Assembly (NCBI GenBank): GCA_028291055.1
Contig: JAQGIP010000032.1
Coordinates: 62,001-126,000, forward strand
DNA: 64,000 nucleotides
Source of the DNA: Caulobacter sp.
GTDB lineage: Bacteria > Pseudomonadota > Alphaproteobacteria > Caulobacterales > Caulobacteraceae
Reading direction: 5' to 3'
Part shown: piece after piece, positions 17,912 through 26,877 of the stretch
Layout of the letters: each line of letters begins with the position of its first letter
Numbering within the stretch: position 1 is the first letter of the stretch
Notes under the pieces: generated by a model
The model's database searches: none
The model's input: the letters and a program-made list of their open reading frames with translations, nothing else
Told to the model about the DNA's origin: nothing
Translations under genes and position numbers: made by a program

Positions 17912-18994
17912 TCACGTCGCCCCGTAGCCGAATTCCTTGCGGTAGCGCGGGATGAGCAAATCCCGGCCCTTCACCGCCCGGGTGATGGCCGGACTAACCA
18001 ACAGGCCGTTGCGCGTCACCGGCAGAAGGCTGGCGCCGGCCTTCGGACCCAGGGGCACGATGATCGCCGCCACGGGCCACGGCGTGTAGGGCGCCAAGGT
18101 CTCGACGGCCCGGCCGGCCATCACCGCCTTCAGGGTCTTCACCAGCCAGGGCTCCTGGCGGGTGATGGCGACGATGGTCATCATGTCGCCGGTCCCGGCG
18201 GCGTCGCCGAGGGCGAAGACCCCGCGCAGGCCACCCGGCCGCAGCCAGCGGTCCACCGCGAGCCGGCCCGACGCGCCGACGCTGCCCCCGGCGAGTGGCG
18301 GCAGGACCGGGCGCGCGCCGAGGGCGGGAATGATCAGATCGGCCTCAATGGCCTGGCCGCCCGCCGAGAGCGCGCCGGTTAGCGGCCCATCGGCGCTCCC
18401 CAGGCCCTCGACCCGGGTCCCCAGGCGAAGCGTCACGCCTTGCGCCATGAGTTGCCTGGTCAACGCGGCGGAAAGCCCGGCCGAATAACCGGGAAGCAGG
18501 CTCGGCGAAGACGCCAGCAGGGTCACCCGCTTGCCCGGATAGGCCGCCACGATCTCGCCGGCCAGCTCGACGCCGACCGCCCCACCACCGACGATGGCGA
18601 CGGAGTTGGCCGCGCGCAGGGCATCGCCCGCCGCACGGTTATCCTCGGCGAATTTTTGAACCGATGCCGACTGCGGCTTGAAGGGCCGCGCATAGCCCGA
18701 GCCCGTCGCGGTGACGACGATGTCACCCTCGATCGTGGTTCCGTCGGCCAGAGTCACCCGCCCTTCGCCGACCTCGGCGGCGAGGCCCTGGATCACCGAC
18801 CCTCGGCGAAGCAGGCGGTCATAGGGAATGATCAGACGGTCCAGCAACGACGGATCGACGATGGCGCGGATGGCCGCGACATTGTGCACGAAGCGGTCGC
18901 GCGGCTCGACCAGCCGCACCTCGGCCACATCGTCGAGCGCTCGAGCCAGCAGCGTTCCGGCGTAGCCGCCGCCGACAATCACGACGCGTTTCAA
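17912..18994 (-). CDS. NAD(P)/FAD-dependent oxidoreductase, AIF/FSP1-like
   Basis: 360-aa pyridine-nucleotide-disulphide-type flavoprotein without the redox disulphide. It has the FAD motif VVIVGGGYAGTLLA at the N-terminus, the NAD motif VAIVGGGAVGVELAGEI near the middle, and VFALGDAAGTGDM for the second FAD contact. Similar proteins are NDH-2-like or AIFM2/FSP1-like quinone reductases. The start is TTG at 18994 with GGAG seven bases upstream. It is the first gene of the minus-strand operon and lies opposite the TetR gene, with two palindromic operators between them. It may feed electrons to the flavin monooxygenase or reduce a quinone intermediate (inference). Confidence 0.87.
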   Translation of the reverse strand: MKRVVIVGGGYAGTLLARALDDVAEVRLVEPRDRFVHNVAAIRAIVDPSLLDRLIIPYDRLLRRGSVIQGLAAEVGEGRVTLADGTTIEGDIVVTATGSGYARPFKPQSASVQKFAEDNRAAGDALRAANSVAIVGGGAVGVELAGEIVAAYPGKRVTLLASSPSLLPGYSAGLSAALTRQLMAQGVTLRLGTRVEGLGSADGPLTGALSAGGQAIEADLIIPALGARPVLPPLAGGSVGASGRLAVDRWLRPGGLRGVFALGDAAGTGDMMTIVAITRQEPWLVKTLKAVMAGRAVETLAPYTPWPVAAIIVPLGPKAGASLLPVTRNGLLVSPAITRAVKGRDLLIPRYRKEFGYGAT

Positions 18995-19013
18995 AGGCCA
19001 GCTCCGCTCGACG

Positions 19014-19029
19014 CTTTCCGATCGGAAAG
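19014..19029. promoter_or_regulatory. TetR-type operator O1 (perfect 16-bp palindrome)
   Basis: CTTTCCGATCGGAAAG is a perfect palindrome, 20 bp before the reductase start. It shares its core with the second site at 19043-19062; centres are 31 bp apart, about three helical turns. Confidence 0.8.
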
Positions 19030-19042
19030 TCGGGCGACCATG

Positions 19043-19062
19043 GACTTTCCGTTCGGAAAGTC
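19043..19062. promoter_or_regulatory. TetR-type operator O2 (20-bp palindrome)
   Basis: GACTTTCCGTTCGGAAAGTC has 9-bp perfect arms around a two-base centre, 12 bp before the TetR ATG. Paired with O1 it lets one regulator control both divergent promoters. Confidence 0.8.
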
Positions 19063-19074
19063 AATAATGTCCGG

Positions 19075-19773
19075 ATGACAAACCCCCGACCGGACCTGAG
19101 CCTGAAGAAGACGGTGAAGACGGGCATCGAACGGCAGGAGGATGGCCGGGCGAGAATTCTTGCCTCAGCCCTGGAGGTGTTCGCCACCTCAGGCTTCGAA
19201 GGAGCCAGTCTGCGCCGGATCGCCGATCATGCCGGCGTGATGCACCAGCTGGTCGTCTATCACTTCAAGACCAAGGAGGCCCTGTGGCGGGCGGTGATCA
19301 CCTCGACCCTCGGCGACAACGCCGAGCAGTTCGCGGTCTGGCGAGCGCGGCTGGCCGGCAGCGCCCCGGCTGAAGCCCTGAGGGCCACGGTGCGGGAATT
19401 TGTGCGTTTCACCGCCGGCCGCCCGGAATTTCACCGCATCGCCACCTTCGAGGGGCGATCCGACAATGCGCGGATAGCCTGGTTGATCGAGGCCTATATG
19501 CGGCCCTTCTTCGAGCTCTCAACCAGCCTGATCCGTGAAGCTCAGGCCGTCGGGATCGCCAGGCCCGGCGATCCGGGCCGGCTCCACTATGCGGTGATCG
19601 GCCTGGTGACCCAGAGCTTCGTCTTCGCCCACGAATATCGGACCATGACCGGCTTGGACCCCTTCGACCCGGCAGAGATCGACAAGGTCGCGGACCTGGC
19701 TTGCGACTTCCTTGGTGTGTCTCAACCGGACGCGACGTCCGACGCGCCGGTGCTACGGAAGGGCTCGGGCTGA
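19075..19773 (+). CDS. TetR/AcrR family regulator of the adjacent aromatic operon
   Basis: 232-aa repressor. The N-terminal helix-turn-helix is DGRARILASALEVFATSGFEGASLRRIADHAG..., ending in the VVYHFKTKEALW signature. The C-terminal helical domain (EFHRIATFEGRSDNARIAWLIEAYMRPF) resembles CecR/YbiH-like ligand domains. It is divergent from the NAD(P)/FAD reductase operon. Two palindromes with the CTTTCCG core lie in the 80-bp gap, so autoregulation plus operon control is very likely. The effector is unknown. Confidence 0.92.
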   Translation: MTNPRPDLSLKKTVKTGIERQEDGRARILASALEVFATSGFEGASLRRIADHAGVMHQLVVYHFKTKEALWRAVITSTLGDNAEQFAVWRARLAGSAPAEALRATVREFVRFTAGRPEFHRIATFEGRSDNARIAWLIEAYMRPFFELSTSLIREAQAVGIARPGDPGRLHYAVIGLVTQSFVFAHEYRTMTGLDPFDPAEIDKVADLACDFLGVSQPDATSDAPVLRKGSG

Positions 19774-19792
19774 CGCGTTGCGGCGACCGGCC

Positions 19793-21565
19793 TCAGGCCC
19801 TGACTGCCTTGGGTGGCGCATCGTCCTGCGCTGAGCCTTCGCCGAGGACGCGGTCGATTTCACCAAGCAGCTCGCGCGCCTCCACCGGCTTGATGACCAT
19901 GGCGTTGGCTCCGGCCTCGGCATAGGTGGCCGCGTCCGCCGGCGAGGCCGAGCCGGTCAGGGCGATGACGGCGGTCCCCTGGTTCGGCCCGGGCGTCGAT
20001 CTCAGTCTGCGGATGGCCTCGACCCCGCCTATGCCGGGCATCTGGATATCCATGAGGACTAGGTCGAAGCGCTCGACGGCGAGTGTGGTCAGGGCTCCCT
20101 CGCCGTCCGGGACACAGACGAGTTCGTCGCAGAAGGGCTGCAGCATGAGCGCGAAGGCCTGGCGATTGACCTGATGATCATCCACGACGAGTAGCCGGAT
20201 GCCTCGGGGCCGGGCGTCATCGACCGGCGCCTCGGCGGTTGCTGGGGGTTCGGCCGCGTGCAGCGGCAACGTGATCCGGAATGTGGACCCGTGCCCGAGG
20301 GTGCTGCTGGCGACCAGGTCGCCCCCCATCAGCCGCGCGAACTCCCGGCTGATATGAAGACCAAGCCCCGTTCCGCCATGGGCCCGCGCGGTGGAAGCGC
20401 CAAGCTGTTCAAAGGCCGAAAACAGCCTCCCGACCTGCTCTTCGCTCATGCCGGAGCCGGTATCGCAAAGCTCCAGCACGACCTGGGCCTGACTTGATCC
20501 ATCATCGCGCAGGCCGACGCGAAGGATGAGCCCGCCGCGAACGGTGAACTTCAGGGCATTGGAGAAAAGGTTGTTCAGAATCTGGCGCAGGCGCGTGGGA
20601 TCGCCCATGACCCATTGTGGAATGTGCCGCGCCCCCTCCAGCTTGAGGACCAGGTTGCCGCGGCGCACCTCCGGTCGCCAGAAGCGAAGCGTGTCGAGAA
20701 GCGTCTGGCGCAGGTCGAAGGCGATGGTCTCGACATCCATGCGGCCGGCCTCGAGCTTCGAAAGGTCAAGCAGGTCGTTGAGCAGCAGCCGCATCATCCG
20801 GGCCGACTGCGTGACCAGGGCGGCATTGCTGCGGGAAGCGGCGTCGCTCGCGGCCCTCCCAAGTTCCTCGGCGCCGGCGAGGATGCCGCTGATGGGCGTG
20901 CGCAGTTCATGACTGACCATCGCCACGAAAGCGGACTTCGCCGCCGTGGACGCTTCCGCCTCCGCGGTTGAGGCTTCGGCCTCCGCCCTTGCCTGTACCA
21001 GCTTGATCGCCGTGGTCCGGTTGGCCGAGGCGACCTGCTGGGTATGCACGATCAGGAAAATCGTCCCCACCAGGAGCACGATCGGCCCCCCTGGGTCCGC
21101 GGTGAGCGTGAATCCAAAGCAGGCCAGGAAGACAAGATAGGCGAGGGTCGGCGTTATGGCGGCGTAGTAGTAGACGACCGAGCGCCGCGCGGTCGAAGTG
21201 ATCAGTAAGGCCAGGCAGAACAGCAGGAATTGCGCGCCCACTACTCCCCAGAGCCCGCCACGGAGGGCGGCCGCGAGGCCGATGGCGCCAATCAGCGTTT
21301 GGTTGATGGCGAGGTAGGCGGCCTCGACGGCGAGCCAATGACGCGGCGTCGGGAAGGCGTGGGAGCGCTTCTGGAGAGCAGGCCCCACGACCTCACTGGA
21401 GATCAGGACGGCGACGAACCACGCCAAGGCGAGGGTCCAACCGACCAGAGGGGTGAAGGTCGCCGCGATGGCGACGAAGGTGTATCGGCGCCCGCGCAGG
21501 TCGCTGCGAGACCGGGCCGTCGCCTCCTGCAGATATTCGATCTCGTGCGCTTGCAACGCCGCCAT
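19793..21565 (-). CDS. Membrane hybrid histidine kinase with C-terminal receiver
   Basis: 590-aa sensor kinase. About five hydrophobic helices fill the first roughly 200 residues, with no periplasmic domain of note. A short Ala/Glu-rich coiled coil follows (ARAEAEASTAEAEAS), then the H-box FVAMVSHELRTPISG, N-box LFSNALKF, G1 DTGSGMSEEQ and G2 GGTGLGLHIS. The last roughly 120 residues are a receiver (LLVVDDHQVNRQAF, phospho-Asp in LVLMDIQMPG, conserved Lys in VIKPV). ATG 21565 follows a strong GGGGAGGGGG. No partner phosphotransferase is adjacent. It stands alone between the aromatic operon and the catabolic island and may sense a membrane-soluble cue. Confidence 0.92.
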   Translation of the reverse strand: MAALQAHEIEYLQEATARSRSDLRGRRYTFVAIAATFTPLVGWTLALAWFVAVLISSEVVGPALQKRSHAFPTPRHWLAVEAAYLAINQTLIGAIGLAAALRGGLWGVVGAQFLLFCLALLITSTARRSVVYYYAAITPTLAYLVFLACFGFTLTADPGGPIVLLVGTIFLIVHTQQVASANRTTAIKLVQARAEAEASTAEAEASTAAKSAFVAMVSHELRTPISGILAGAEELGRAASDAASRSNAALVTQSARMMRLLLNDLLDLSKLEAGRMDVETIAFDLRQTLLDTLRFWRPEVRRGNLVLKLEGARHIPQWVMGDPTRLRQILNNLFSNALKFTVRGGLILRVGLRDDGSSQAQVVLELCDTGSGMSEEQVGRLFSAFEQLGASTARAHGGTGLGLHISREFARLMGGDLVASSTLGHGSTFRITLPLHAAEPPATAEAPVDDARPRGIRLLVVDDHQVNRQAFALMLQPFCDELVCVPDGEGALTTLAVERFDLVLMDIQMPGIGGVEAIRRLRSTPGPNQGTAVIALTGSASPADAATYAEAGANAMVIKPVEARELLGEIDRVLGEGSAQDDAPPKAVRA

Positions 21566-21924
21566 GGCCCCCTCCCCTGAGGTCTGCCTTGCGTGACAGA
21601 TACCACTGACCTCTGAGCCGAGCATTAAGAGCGCGAAGCGCCTCATCGCCCGGAACCAGATTAAACCAATTTCACCTTAGACATACATTGGGCGAGATAC
21701 CTCGACGATCTCTTCGCGTGATTGAGCACGGTGCGCTCTTACCGCAGACGCCAAGCCCGCACGGCCAACGCACAATTAAGGCATTTAAATCATAAGCTTA
21801 AGGGATGCATGGGTCGAAATTTCCCCCTCGTAGCGTAACTCTTGTGGGAAAGGCCATTTTGGCATAGTGCTGACAAATTGGTTCAAATTGGTCAAATTAG
21901 TAGAACCAATCAGGGGAGAGAAGC
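21566..21924. other. Divergent intergenic region, hybrid kinase / TonB receptor
   Basis: 359 bp without a plausible gene, relatively AT-rich. It must hold promoters for the kinase (minus) and the receptor (plus). Structure is seen only at the receptor side: the inverted repeat 21877-21910 and a degenerate GACC-N5-GGTC-like site at 21881-21893. No RNA gene was recognised. Confidence 0.7.
21877..21910. promoter_or_regulatory. Inverted repeat and degenerate island-type operator before the TonB receptor
   Basis: ATTGGTTC at 21877-21884 and GAACCAAT at 21903-21910 are perfect 8-bp arms 18 bp apart. Inside, GTTC-AAATT-GGTC (21881-21893) is a two-mismatch version of the GACC-N5-GGTC palindrome found in front of other island genes. 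It lies 15-48 bp before the receptor ATG. Confidence 0.5.
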
Positions 21925-24144
21925 ATGAAACATCAAGGTGCAATTGCAGGCGCCGTGCTCGTGGCGTCGTGTTGCATGGCGCCCGCCGCATGGGCCCAGG
22001 CAAGTGGCGGAGGCAACGATGCTCAGCCGGCTCAGGTCGACGAGGTCATCGTCACGGCCCTGAAGCAGGGCGCTTCCGCATTGAATACGTCCGCCAGCGT
22101 AACGGTTGTCAGCTCACAGCAGCTGGAAGCGGCGAATGTCACCTCGGCTCAGCAGCTCAGTGGACTGGTGCCGGGGTATTTTTCGATGCAAGGCACCGCG
22201 GGGACCTCGGCTTCATTTCGCGGCCTGGGCTCCAACGCCTCCGACCCCAGCATTGAATCGTCGGTCGGCACCTTCATCGACGGCATCTACCTTGGCCATG
22301 TGCGCGACTACACCACGCCCCTCTACGACACACAGCAGATCGAGTTCATCGCCGGCACCCAATCCACGCTCCTCGGCAAGAATACGAGCCTGGGCGCGGT
22401 CAGCATCACCAACCGCCGCCCAGGGCATGTGTTCGGCTACGACGTCAGCGCGAACTATACCTCGGCAATCAACGGTTACCGGTTCCAGGGCGCCGTCGAC
22501 CTCCCGCTGGGTGACAGCTTCGCCGCCCGCCTCGCCATGCTCGCGAACCGCGAAGACGGTTTTGTCGAAAACGCCTTCCTAGGGCGACCTGAGCGCCAGA
22601 TTCGTGAATTGTCAGGCCGCATCACGGTGGACGGAGACCTCGGCGGGCGGGGGCGGCTGACGTTCATCTATCAGCACGACAAGCGCGACACGCGGGGCCA
22701 ATTTCTGGAGGTCTTCACTGATCCGAACGGCGCCATCGCGGGCGCCGCAGCCGCCTTCGGCCAGACCACATTCGACACGACGCCCAACGATGTGACCTAC
22801 AGCGGCAGCGACCGCCTCAACCCGGCCGATCCCCCTGTTCCCCTACCCTTTGACAATCAGACCGGTGATCGCGCGACGCTGATCGCCACCTTCGATCTAG
22901 GAGCCGGCACGACCCTGACGTCCCAAACGGCCTATGTCGGGTGGAATTCGCAGCGCGTCACCGACCTGGATTTCACCTCGGTGCACCTTATCGACCTGGT
23001 CGATGGCGAGAAGAACAAGGTTTTCTCGCAGGAACTTCGGCTCAGCTCGCCGCAGGGCGAGAAGTTCTCCTATATCGCTGGTCTGTTCTACTACCGGAAC
23101 GACTACACCCTGAATCGCGGCATCACGTCGGATCTCGGCCTCACCCTCGACAGCCTATTGAAGGTCAAAACGTCCTCCTGGGCTGAATTCGCCTCGGCAC
23201 GCTATGATTTGACAGACCAATTCACGCTCCTGGCCGGCGTTCGGGGAACCCAGGAAGACAAGACGCCCACCTACGAGATTTCCGGGGTCCTGGGCACGCC
23301 GACGCCCCTCACCACCCTTCCAACCGCCAAATCCAATGAGGTGGATGGCAATGTGGGCGTGGAATTCCACCCCCGCAGCGGGACCATGCTCTATGCGACC
23401 TGGGCGCGGGGCAGCAAGAGCGGCGGGTTTCAAGCCAACCCGGATTCTCTCGCCGTGGCCCACTACGACGGCGAAGTGGCCTATACGACCGAAGTCGGCG
23501 CCAAGTTCAACTTTGGGGGCCGTGGGTTTCTGACGTTGGCGGTCTTCGATACGAAGGTCGACGGATTCCAAACCAGTCGCCTGGCGGTCATTCCGCCTTC
23601 GGTGCTGCCGCAAAACATCATCACCAATGCCGACGTCCGCTCTACCGGCGCGGAGGCGAGCGGAGGGTGGAACGTCACCGCCAATTTCAAGCTCACAGGG
23701 GACGTGACCTACGCCGACTCGAAATTCACCAACGACGTCCTCAACGAAGTCGCGCCGGGTGTATTTCAGGTGGAGATCTACAAGGGCATGGTCCTGCCGC
23801 GCGCGCCTTTGTGGGCGGGACAGGTCGGCGCCAGCTACAGGGCGGAGCTCGGAGACAATCTTCAGTTCCGCGCCCAGGGCACGGTCAGATATGCGAGCGT
23901 CGCCGACCTGCAACTTCGCTCAGAGCATCCGCTGTCCCCAAAGGCGGACGCCCACACGACCGTGGATGCGCAATTCTCGATCGGCAGTGAGACCGCCGGC
24001 TGGGAGGTGTCCTTGATTGGCAACAACCTGACTGACGACAGGTACGATACGTTTACATCGGAGTCCTTCCTGGACGGTGACGCCTTCTACGGCACACGCA
24101 GCCGTCCGCGTACGATCGCCCTGCAACTGCGGCTTCGCCACTAG
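21925..24144 (+). CDS. TonB-dependent outer-membrane receptor
   Basis: 739-aa receptor. The signal peptide ends after AWA at residue 24. The plug begins with VDEVIVTALKQG and contains SFRGLGS and a STLLGKNTSLGAVSIT block. The barrel has receptor repeats such as WARGSKSGGF, and the C-terminus ends ALQLRLRH, His instead of the usual Phe/Trp. GGGGAGAG sits before the ATG. It is monocistronic, with a strong hairpin 36 bp after the stop. It probably imports the substrate of the island that follows (inference). It differs from the receptor at 26878-29136, so the two may take different forms of the compound. Confidence 0.94.
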   Translation: MKHQGAIAGAVLVASCCMAPAAWAQASGGGNDAQPAQVDEVIVTALKQGASALNTSASVTVVSSQQLEAANVTSAQQLSGLVPGYFSMQGTAGTSASFRGLGSNASDPSIESSVGTFIDGIYLGHVRDYTTPLYDTQQIEFIAGTQSTLLGKNTSLGAVSITNRRPGHVFGYDVSANYTSAINGYRFQGAVDLPLGDSFAARLAMLANREDGFVENAFLGRPERQIRELSGRITVDGDLGGRGRLTFIYQHDKRDTRGQFLEVFTDPNGAIAGAAAAFGQTTFDTTPNDVTYSGSDRLNPADPPVPLPFDNQTGDRATLIATFDLGAGTTLTSQTAYVGWNSQRVTDLDFTSVHLIDLVDGEKNKVFSQELRLSSPQGEKFSYIAGLFYYRNDYTLNRGITSDLGLTLDSLLKVKTSSWAEFASARYDLTDQFTLLAGVRGTQEDKTPTYEISGVLGTPTPLTTLPTAKSNEVDGNVGVEFHPRSGTMLYATWARGSKSGGFQANPDSLAVAHYDGEVAYTTEVGAKFNFGGRGFLTLAVFDTKVDGFQTSRLAVIPPSVLPQNIITNADVRSTGAEASGGWNVTANFKLTGDVTYADSKFTNDVLNEVAPGVFQVEIYKGMVLPRAPLWAGQVGASYRAELGDNLQFRAQGTVRYASVADLQLRSEHPLSPKADAHTTVDAQFSIGSETAGWEVSLIGNNLTDDRYDTFTSESFLDGDAFYGTRSRPRTIALQLRLRH

Positions 24145-24180
24145 ACGCTCATAGTCGCGTAGCGAAACCCCTCCTCTTGC

Positions 24181-24209
24181 ACATCCCCGGGGCGTGGGCC
24201 CGGGGATGT
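24181..24209. terminator. Strong hairpin between convergent receptor and MFS genes
   Basis: ACATCCCCGGG (24181-24191) pairs perfectly with CCCGGGGATGT (24199-24209) around a 7-base loop. It lies between two convergent stops, so it can serve both strands. No long T-run follows, so termination strength is uncertain. Confidence 0.7.
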
Positions 24210-24274
24210 TGTGGCGGCCCTCCGCTGGCGTTGGATCAGGATCTACTGGCTTCAGCCGAGACGGAGCGCGGCGG

Positions 24275-25639
24275 CTACTCGCCGCCGTCCCCCGCCGGCG
24301 CCGCCTCGGCCAGGCTCCTGGCCGTGCTTCGGAAGCTGGACAGCGTGGAATAGAGCGTCAGGGCCGCCAGGCTGCAGACGACCACCCCAACGATGCCGAA
24401 CGATACGCCCAGCATGTTCTTGTCGTGGAAGACAAAGTCCGTCAGCAGCGCGACCGCGGTCGCCGCCAGACCGCCGGCAATCAGATTGGTGACGGCCACA
24501 TAGATGGCGGTCGCCTGTCCGCGCATGGCGTTGGGCATGATCTCCTGCAGCGCGCCAGGTCCAAGCGGCAGACTGAAGGATCCGAAGAATGAGAAGCAGG
24601 CGAGCCCGGCGATGAGAGCCCCCTGCGTAGGCTGCAGGGCGATCAGCACACTGGCGACAGCGCACATCAGCGCCGCGCCCACGCTGACGATCAGTTTGCC
24701 GTCCGTGCGGCCCCGCTTCGCCAACACGTCGGCAAGCAGGCCGGCGGCCGTGCTCCCCGCGGGACCCAGGATCAGCGACATGAGGCCGAAGGTGGCGCCG
24801 GCCTGGGCGATGCTCCATCCATGCGTCCGCACGAGGAGGGTCGGCAGCCAGGCGGCGCCGGCATGCAAGGCGAAGTTCTGCAGGCAGAAGCCGAGGTTGT
24901 GCCCGACCAATGTGCGCGCGTGGGTCCTGTAATAGCGTCCGACCACGGCGATCGGCACGCCGGCCCTTTCCACCTTGCGGCCGCCATCGAGCCTTTGGGG
25001 CTCGCGGACCAGGAGGGTAAGCGGCGCGACCACCAGGCCCAGGGCGCCGACGGCGATCAGGATCGCCTGCCAGGAATGCAACTGGCCGACCAGTGGAAGA
25101 ACCACCAGCCGGTCGCCGATCGCGCGCCACAGCGCTCCGCCCAGGATGAAGGCGAGGCCGCCGCCCAGGAACATGCCGCCGTAGAAGACGCCCATCGGCG
25201 CGCCGCGCCGGGCCGGCGGGAACAGGTCGGCCAGCAGGGAGACGCCGCACGGCGTGACCGCCGCCTCGCCGGCGCCCACGGCCACCCGGCCCAGGAACAG
25301 CTGCCAGAAGTTGCCGGCCAGGGCGCAGCTGGCCGTCGCCAGGCTCCAGACGGTCACCCCCAGGGCGGCGATGGTCTTGCGCGAGCCGCTGTCCACCCAG
25401 CGCGCCACCGGCAGGCCGAACAGGGCGTTGAAGACGGCGAAGGCGAAGCCGATCAGCAGGCTGATCTCGGTGTCGGTCAGATGCAGGTCGCGTTGGATCG
25501 GCACGACGAACAGGCTGAGGATGTTGCGATCCATGAACGCCAGGACGACGCCCAGCGTCAGGATGATGCAGGCTGTCCACGCCTGCCGCGCGGGCGGATA
25601 GGGCGACACCCGCGAGCCGTCATTCTCCTGTTTGGTCAT
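24275..25639 (-). CDS. MFS transporter (spinster/hexuronate-like)
   Basis: 454-aa inner-membrane permease with about 12 hydrophobic segments. The first segment ends VLAFMDRNILSLFVVPIQRDLHLTDTEISLL, the pattern of spinster-like and ACS-type MFS proteins. The loop after TM2 reads GLPVARWVDSGSRKT. It would carry the TonB-imported compound, or export a product. It lies downstream of the GntR gene but has its own perfect ATTGACC-N5-GGTCAAT palindrome 130-150 bp upstream, so it can be controlled separately. GGGGGAGGG precedes the ATG. Confidence 0.9.
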   Translation of the reverse strand: MTKQENDGSRVSPYPPARQAWTACIILTLGVVLAFMDRNILSLFVVPIQRDLHLTDTEISLLIGFAFAVFNALFGLPVARWVDSGSRKTIAALGVTVWSLATASCALAGNFWQLFLGRVAVGAGEAAVTPCGVSLLADLFPPARRGAPMGVFYGGMFLGGGLAFILGGALWRAIGDRLVVLPLVGQLHSWQAILIAVGALGLVVAPLTLLVREPQRLDGGRKVERAGVPIAVVGRYYRTHARTLVGHNLGFCLQNFALHAGAAWLPTLLVRTHGWSIAQAGATFGLMSLILGPAGSTAAGLLADVLAKRGRTDGKLIVSVGAALMCAVASVLIALQPTQGALIAGLACFSFFGSFSLPLGPGALQEIMPNAMRGQATAIYVAVTNLIAGGLAATAVALLTDFVFHDKNMLGVSFGIVGVVVCSLAALTLYSTLSSFRSTARSLAEAAPAGDGGE

Positions 25640-25770
25640 GTCTTTGTGCCCTCCCCCGGATGCTTTGCGTCGCTTGAACGCGCCTTGATGCGGCGCGCTG
25701 CGAAGCTTGGATGACGGACGGCGATGACAGTCGCGCTGGCACGTTCGAACGTTGTGCCATTTGTATTTTT

Positions 25771-25789
25771 ATTGACCGATTTGGTCAAT
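25771..25789. promoter_or_regulatory. Island operator, 19-bp palindrome before the MFS gene
   Basis: ATTGACC-GATTT-GGTCAAT with perfect 7-bp arms, between the GntR stop and the MFS start. It is the most complete copy of the GACC-N5-GGTC element. Confidence 0.75.
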
Positions 25790-25931
25790 CTTTCTTAGGG
25801 GCTGACCGTCGTCTTGCAAGGTTGGAGCCGGTGCTCCGGCAGCCGTCCGCACGCCACATATCCACCAGCGTAGAATCCACAGTCGGACCACTGTGGGCGA
25901 GTCTCCGACGGCGGGTCCGGCTCCGCGGCGA

Positions 25932-26660
25932 TCAGCCTGGAACGGACGTCTCTTCCATCGCCGGTCTGCCCTCGGCCTCGGCCGCCCCTGCCGTGGCGCC
26001 GGTGAGCAGGCGCTGGCGTGTAGCGTCGAGATGCCGCCGCATGGCGGCTTCGGCGGCATCCGGACTATGGGCTTCGATCCCGGCGACGATCGCCTCATGC
26101 TCCTTGAACGAGTGGTAGCCCGGCGGCGGACGGGGCGAAGAGGTGTCAAGGTCGCCCCAGACCACCCGGCGGCGGACAAGATTCAGCAGCTGTTGGATCT
26201 CGTCCAGCAGCACGTTCTCCGTCGCCTTGCCGATCAGGTTGTGAAAGCGCCAGTCGAGCTCGGCATAGCCTTCCCAACTTTCCGCCGCCTGCATCTCGGT
26301 GCAAAGCCGCCTGAGTTCCGCGATCTGTTGTGGCGTGGCGTTCTGCGCGGCCAGCCAGGCCAACTGGGGCTCGATGGTGAACCGGGCTTCCATCGCGACC
26401 CGGGGACTGGTGCGCAGAACGGTCCGGTCGGCGATTTCGGGCGCTGTCTCGCCTGTTGGGGTCAAGAAGGTGCCACTGCCGACCTGGCGCCGGATTCGGC
26501 CCTGGGTCTCCAGGATGCCCAGCGCCTTCCTCAATTCGGGCCGGGTCACTGCAAGCCGCTGCGCCAATTCGCGCTCGGAGGGGAGGCGCCCGGTCTTCGG
26601 CGAAGCCCAAAGGGCGAGGCGATCCTCGAGTTCAGCCAACAGGAGATCATGGGGCAGCAT
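25932..26660 (-). CDS. GntR family regulator, FadR/FCD subfamily
   Basis: 242-aa regulator. The N-terminal winged helix is LLAELEDRLALW..., with GRLPSERELAQRLAVTRPELRKAL and GSGTFLTP as wing. The C-terminal FCD helical domain contains the metal-ligand pattern typical of the family (D/H in ELDWRFHNLIG, then H in FKEHEAIV and RRHLDATRQ). ATG 26660 gives the usual short N-terminal lead; ATG 26708 and beyond are possible. It lies between the TonB receptor and the MFS gene on the same strand. It is one candidate for binding the repeated GACC-N5-GGTC palindromes. FCD proteins usually sense small carboxylates. Confidence 0.9.
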   Translation of the reverse strand: MLPHDLLLAELEDRLALWASPKTGRLPSERELAQRLAVTRPELRKALGILETQGRIRRQVGSGTFLTPTGETAPEIADRTVLRTSPRVAMEARFTIEPQLAWLAAQNATPQQIAELRRLCTEMQAAESWEGYAELDWRFHNLIGKATENVLLDEIQQLLNLVRRRVVWGDLDTSSPRPPPGYHSFKEHEAIVAGIEAHSPDAAEAAMRRHLDATRQRLLTGATAGAAEAEGRPAMEETSVPG

Positions 26661-26877
26661 CTTGCGATCTTGTCCGCGCCGCGCCGTGAAATTGCAAGAG
26701 CCCGGCATCTGGCGGTTCCCGCCCCTCCAGGGCGCGGGCTGTCCGCTTCGGGCGGGTGGCAAATGAAAAGGGGCCGGCGGGGGCAGTCGTGGGAGTCGTC
26801 ATTCCCCCGCCTGGGCCGACCGCATCAGCGGTTGGCCGAGTAGGGCCAGCGGGAGCCTCATGCCCCCGCCGGCGGGA

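Noticed and set aside
26865-26876. CCCGCC-GGCGGG hairpin after the TonB receptor stop
   Set aside because: A short GC palindrome with no loop or T-run; too weak in this GC-rich DNA to call a terminator.
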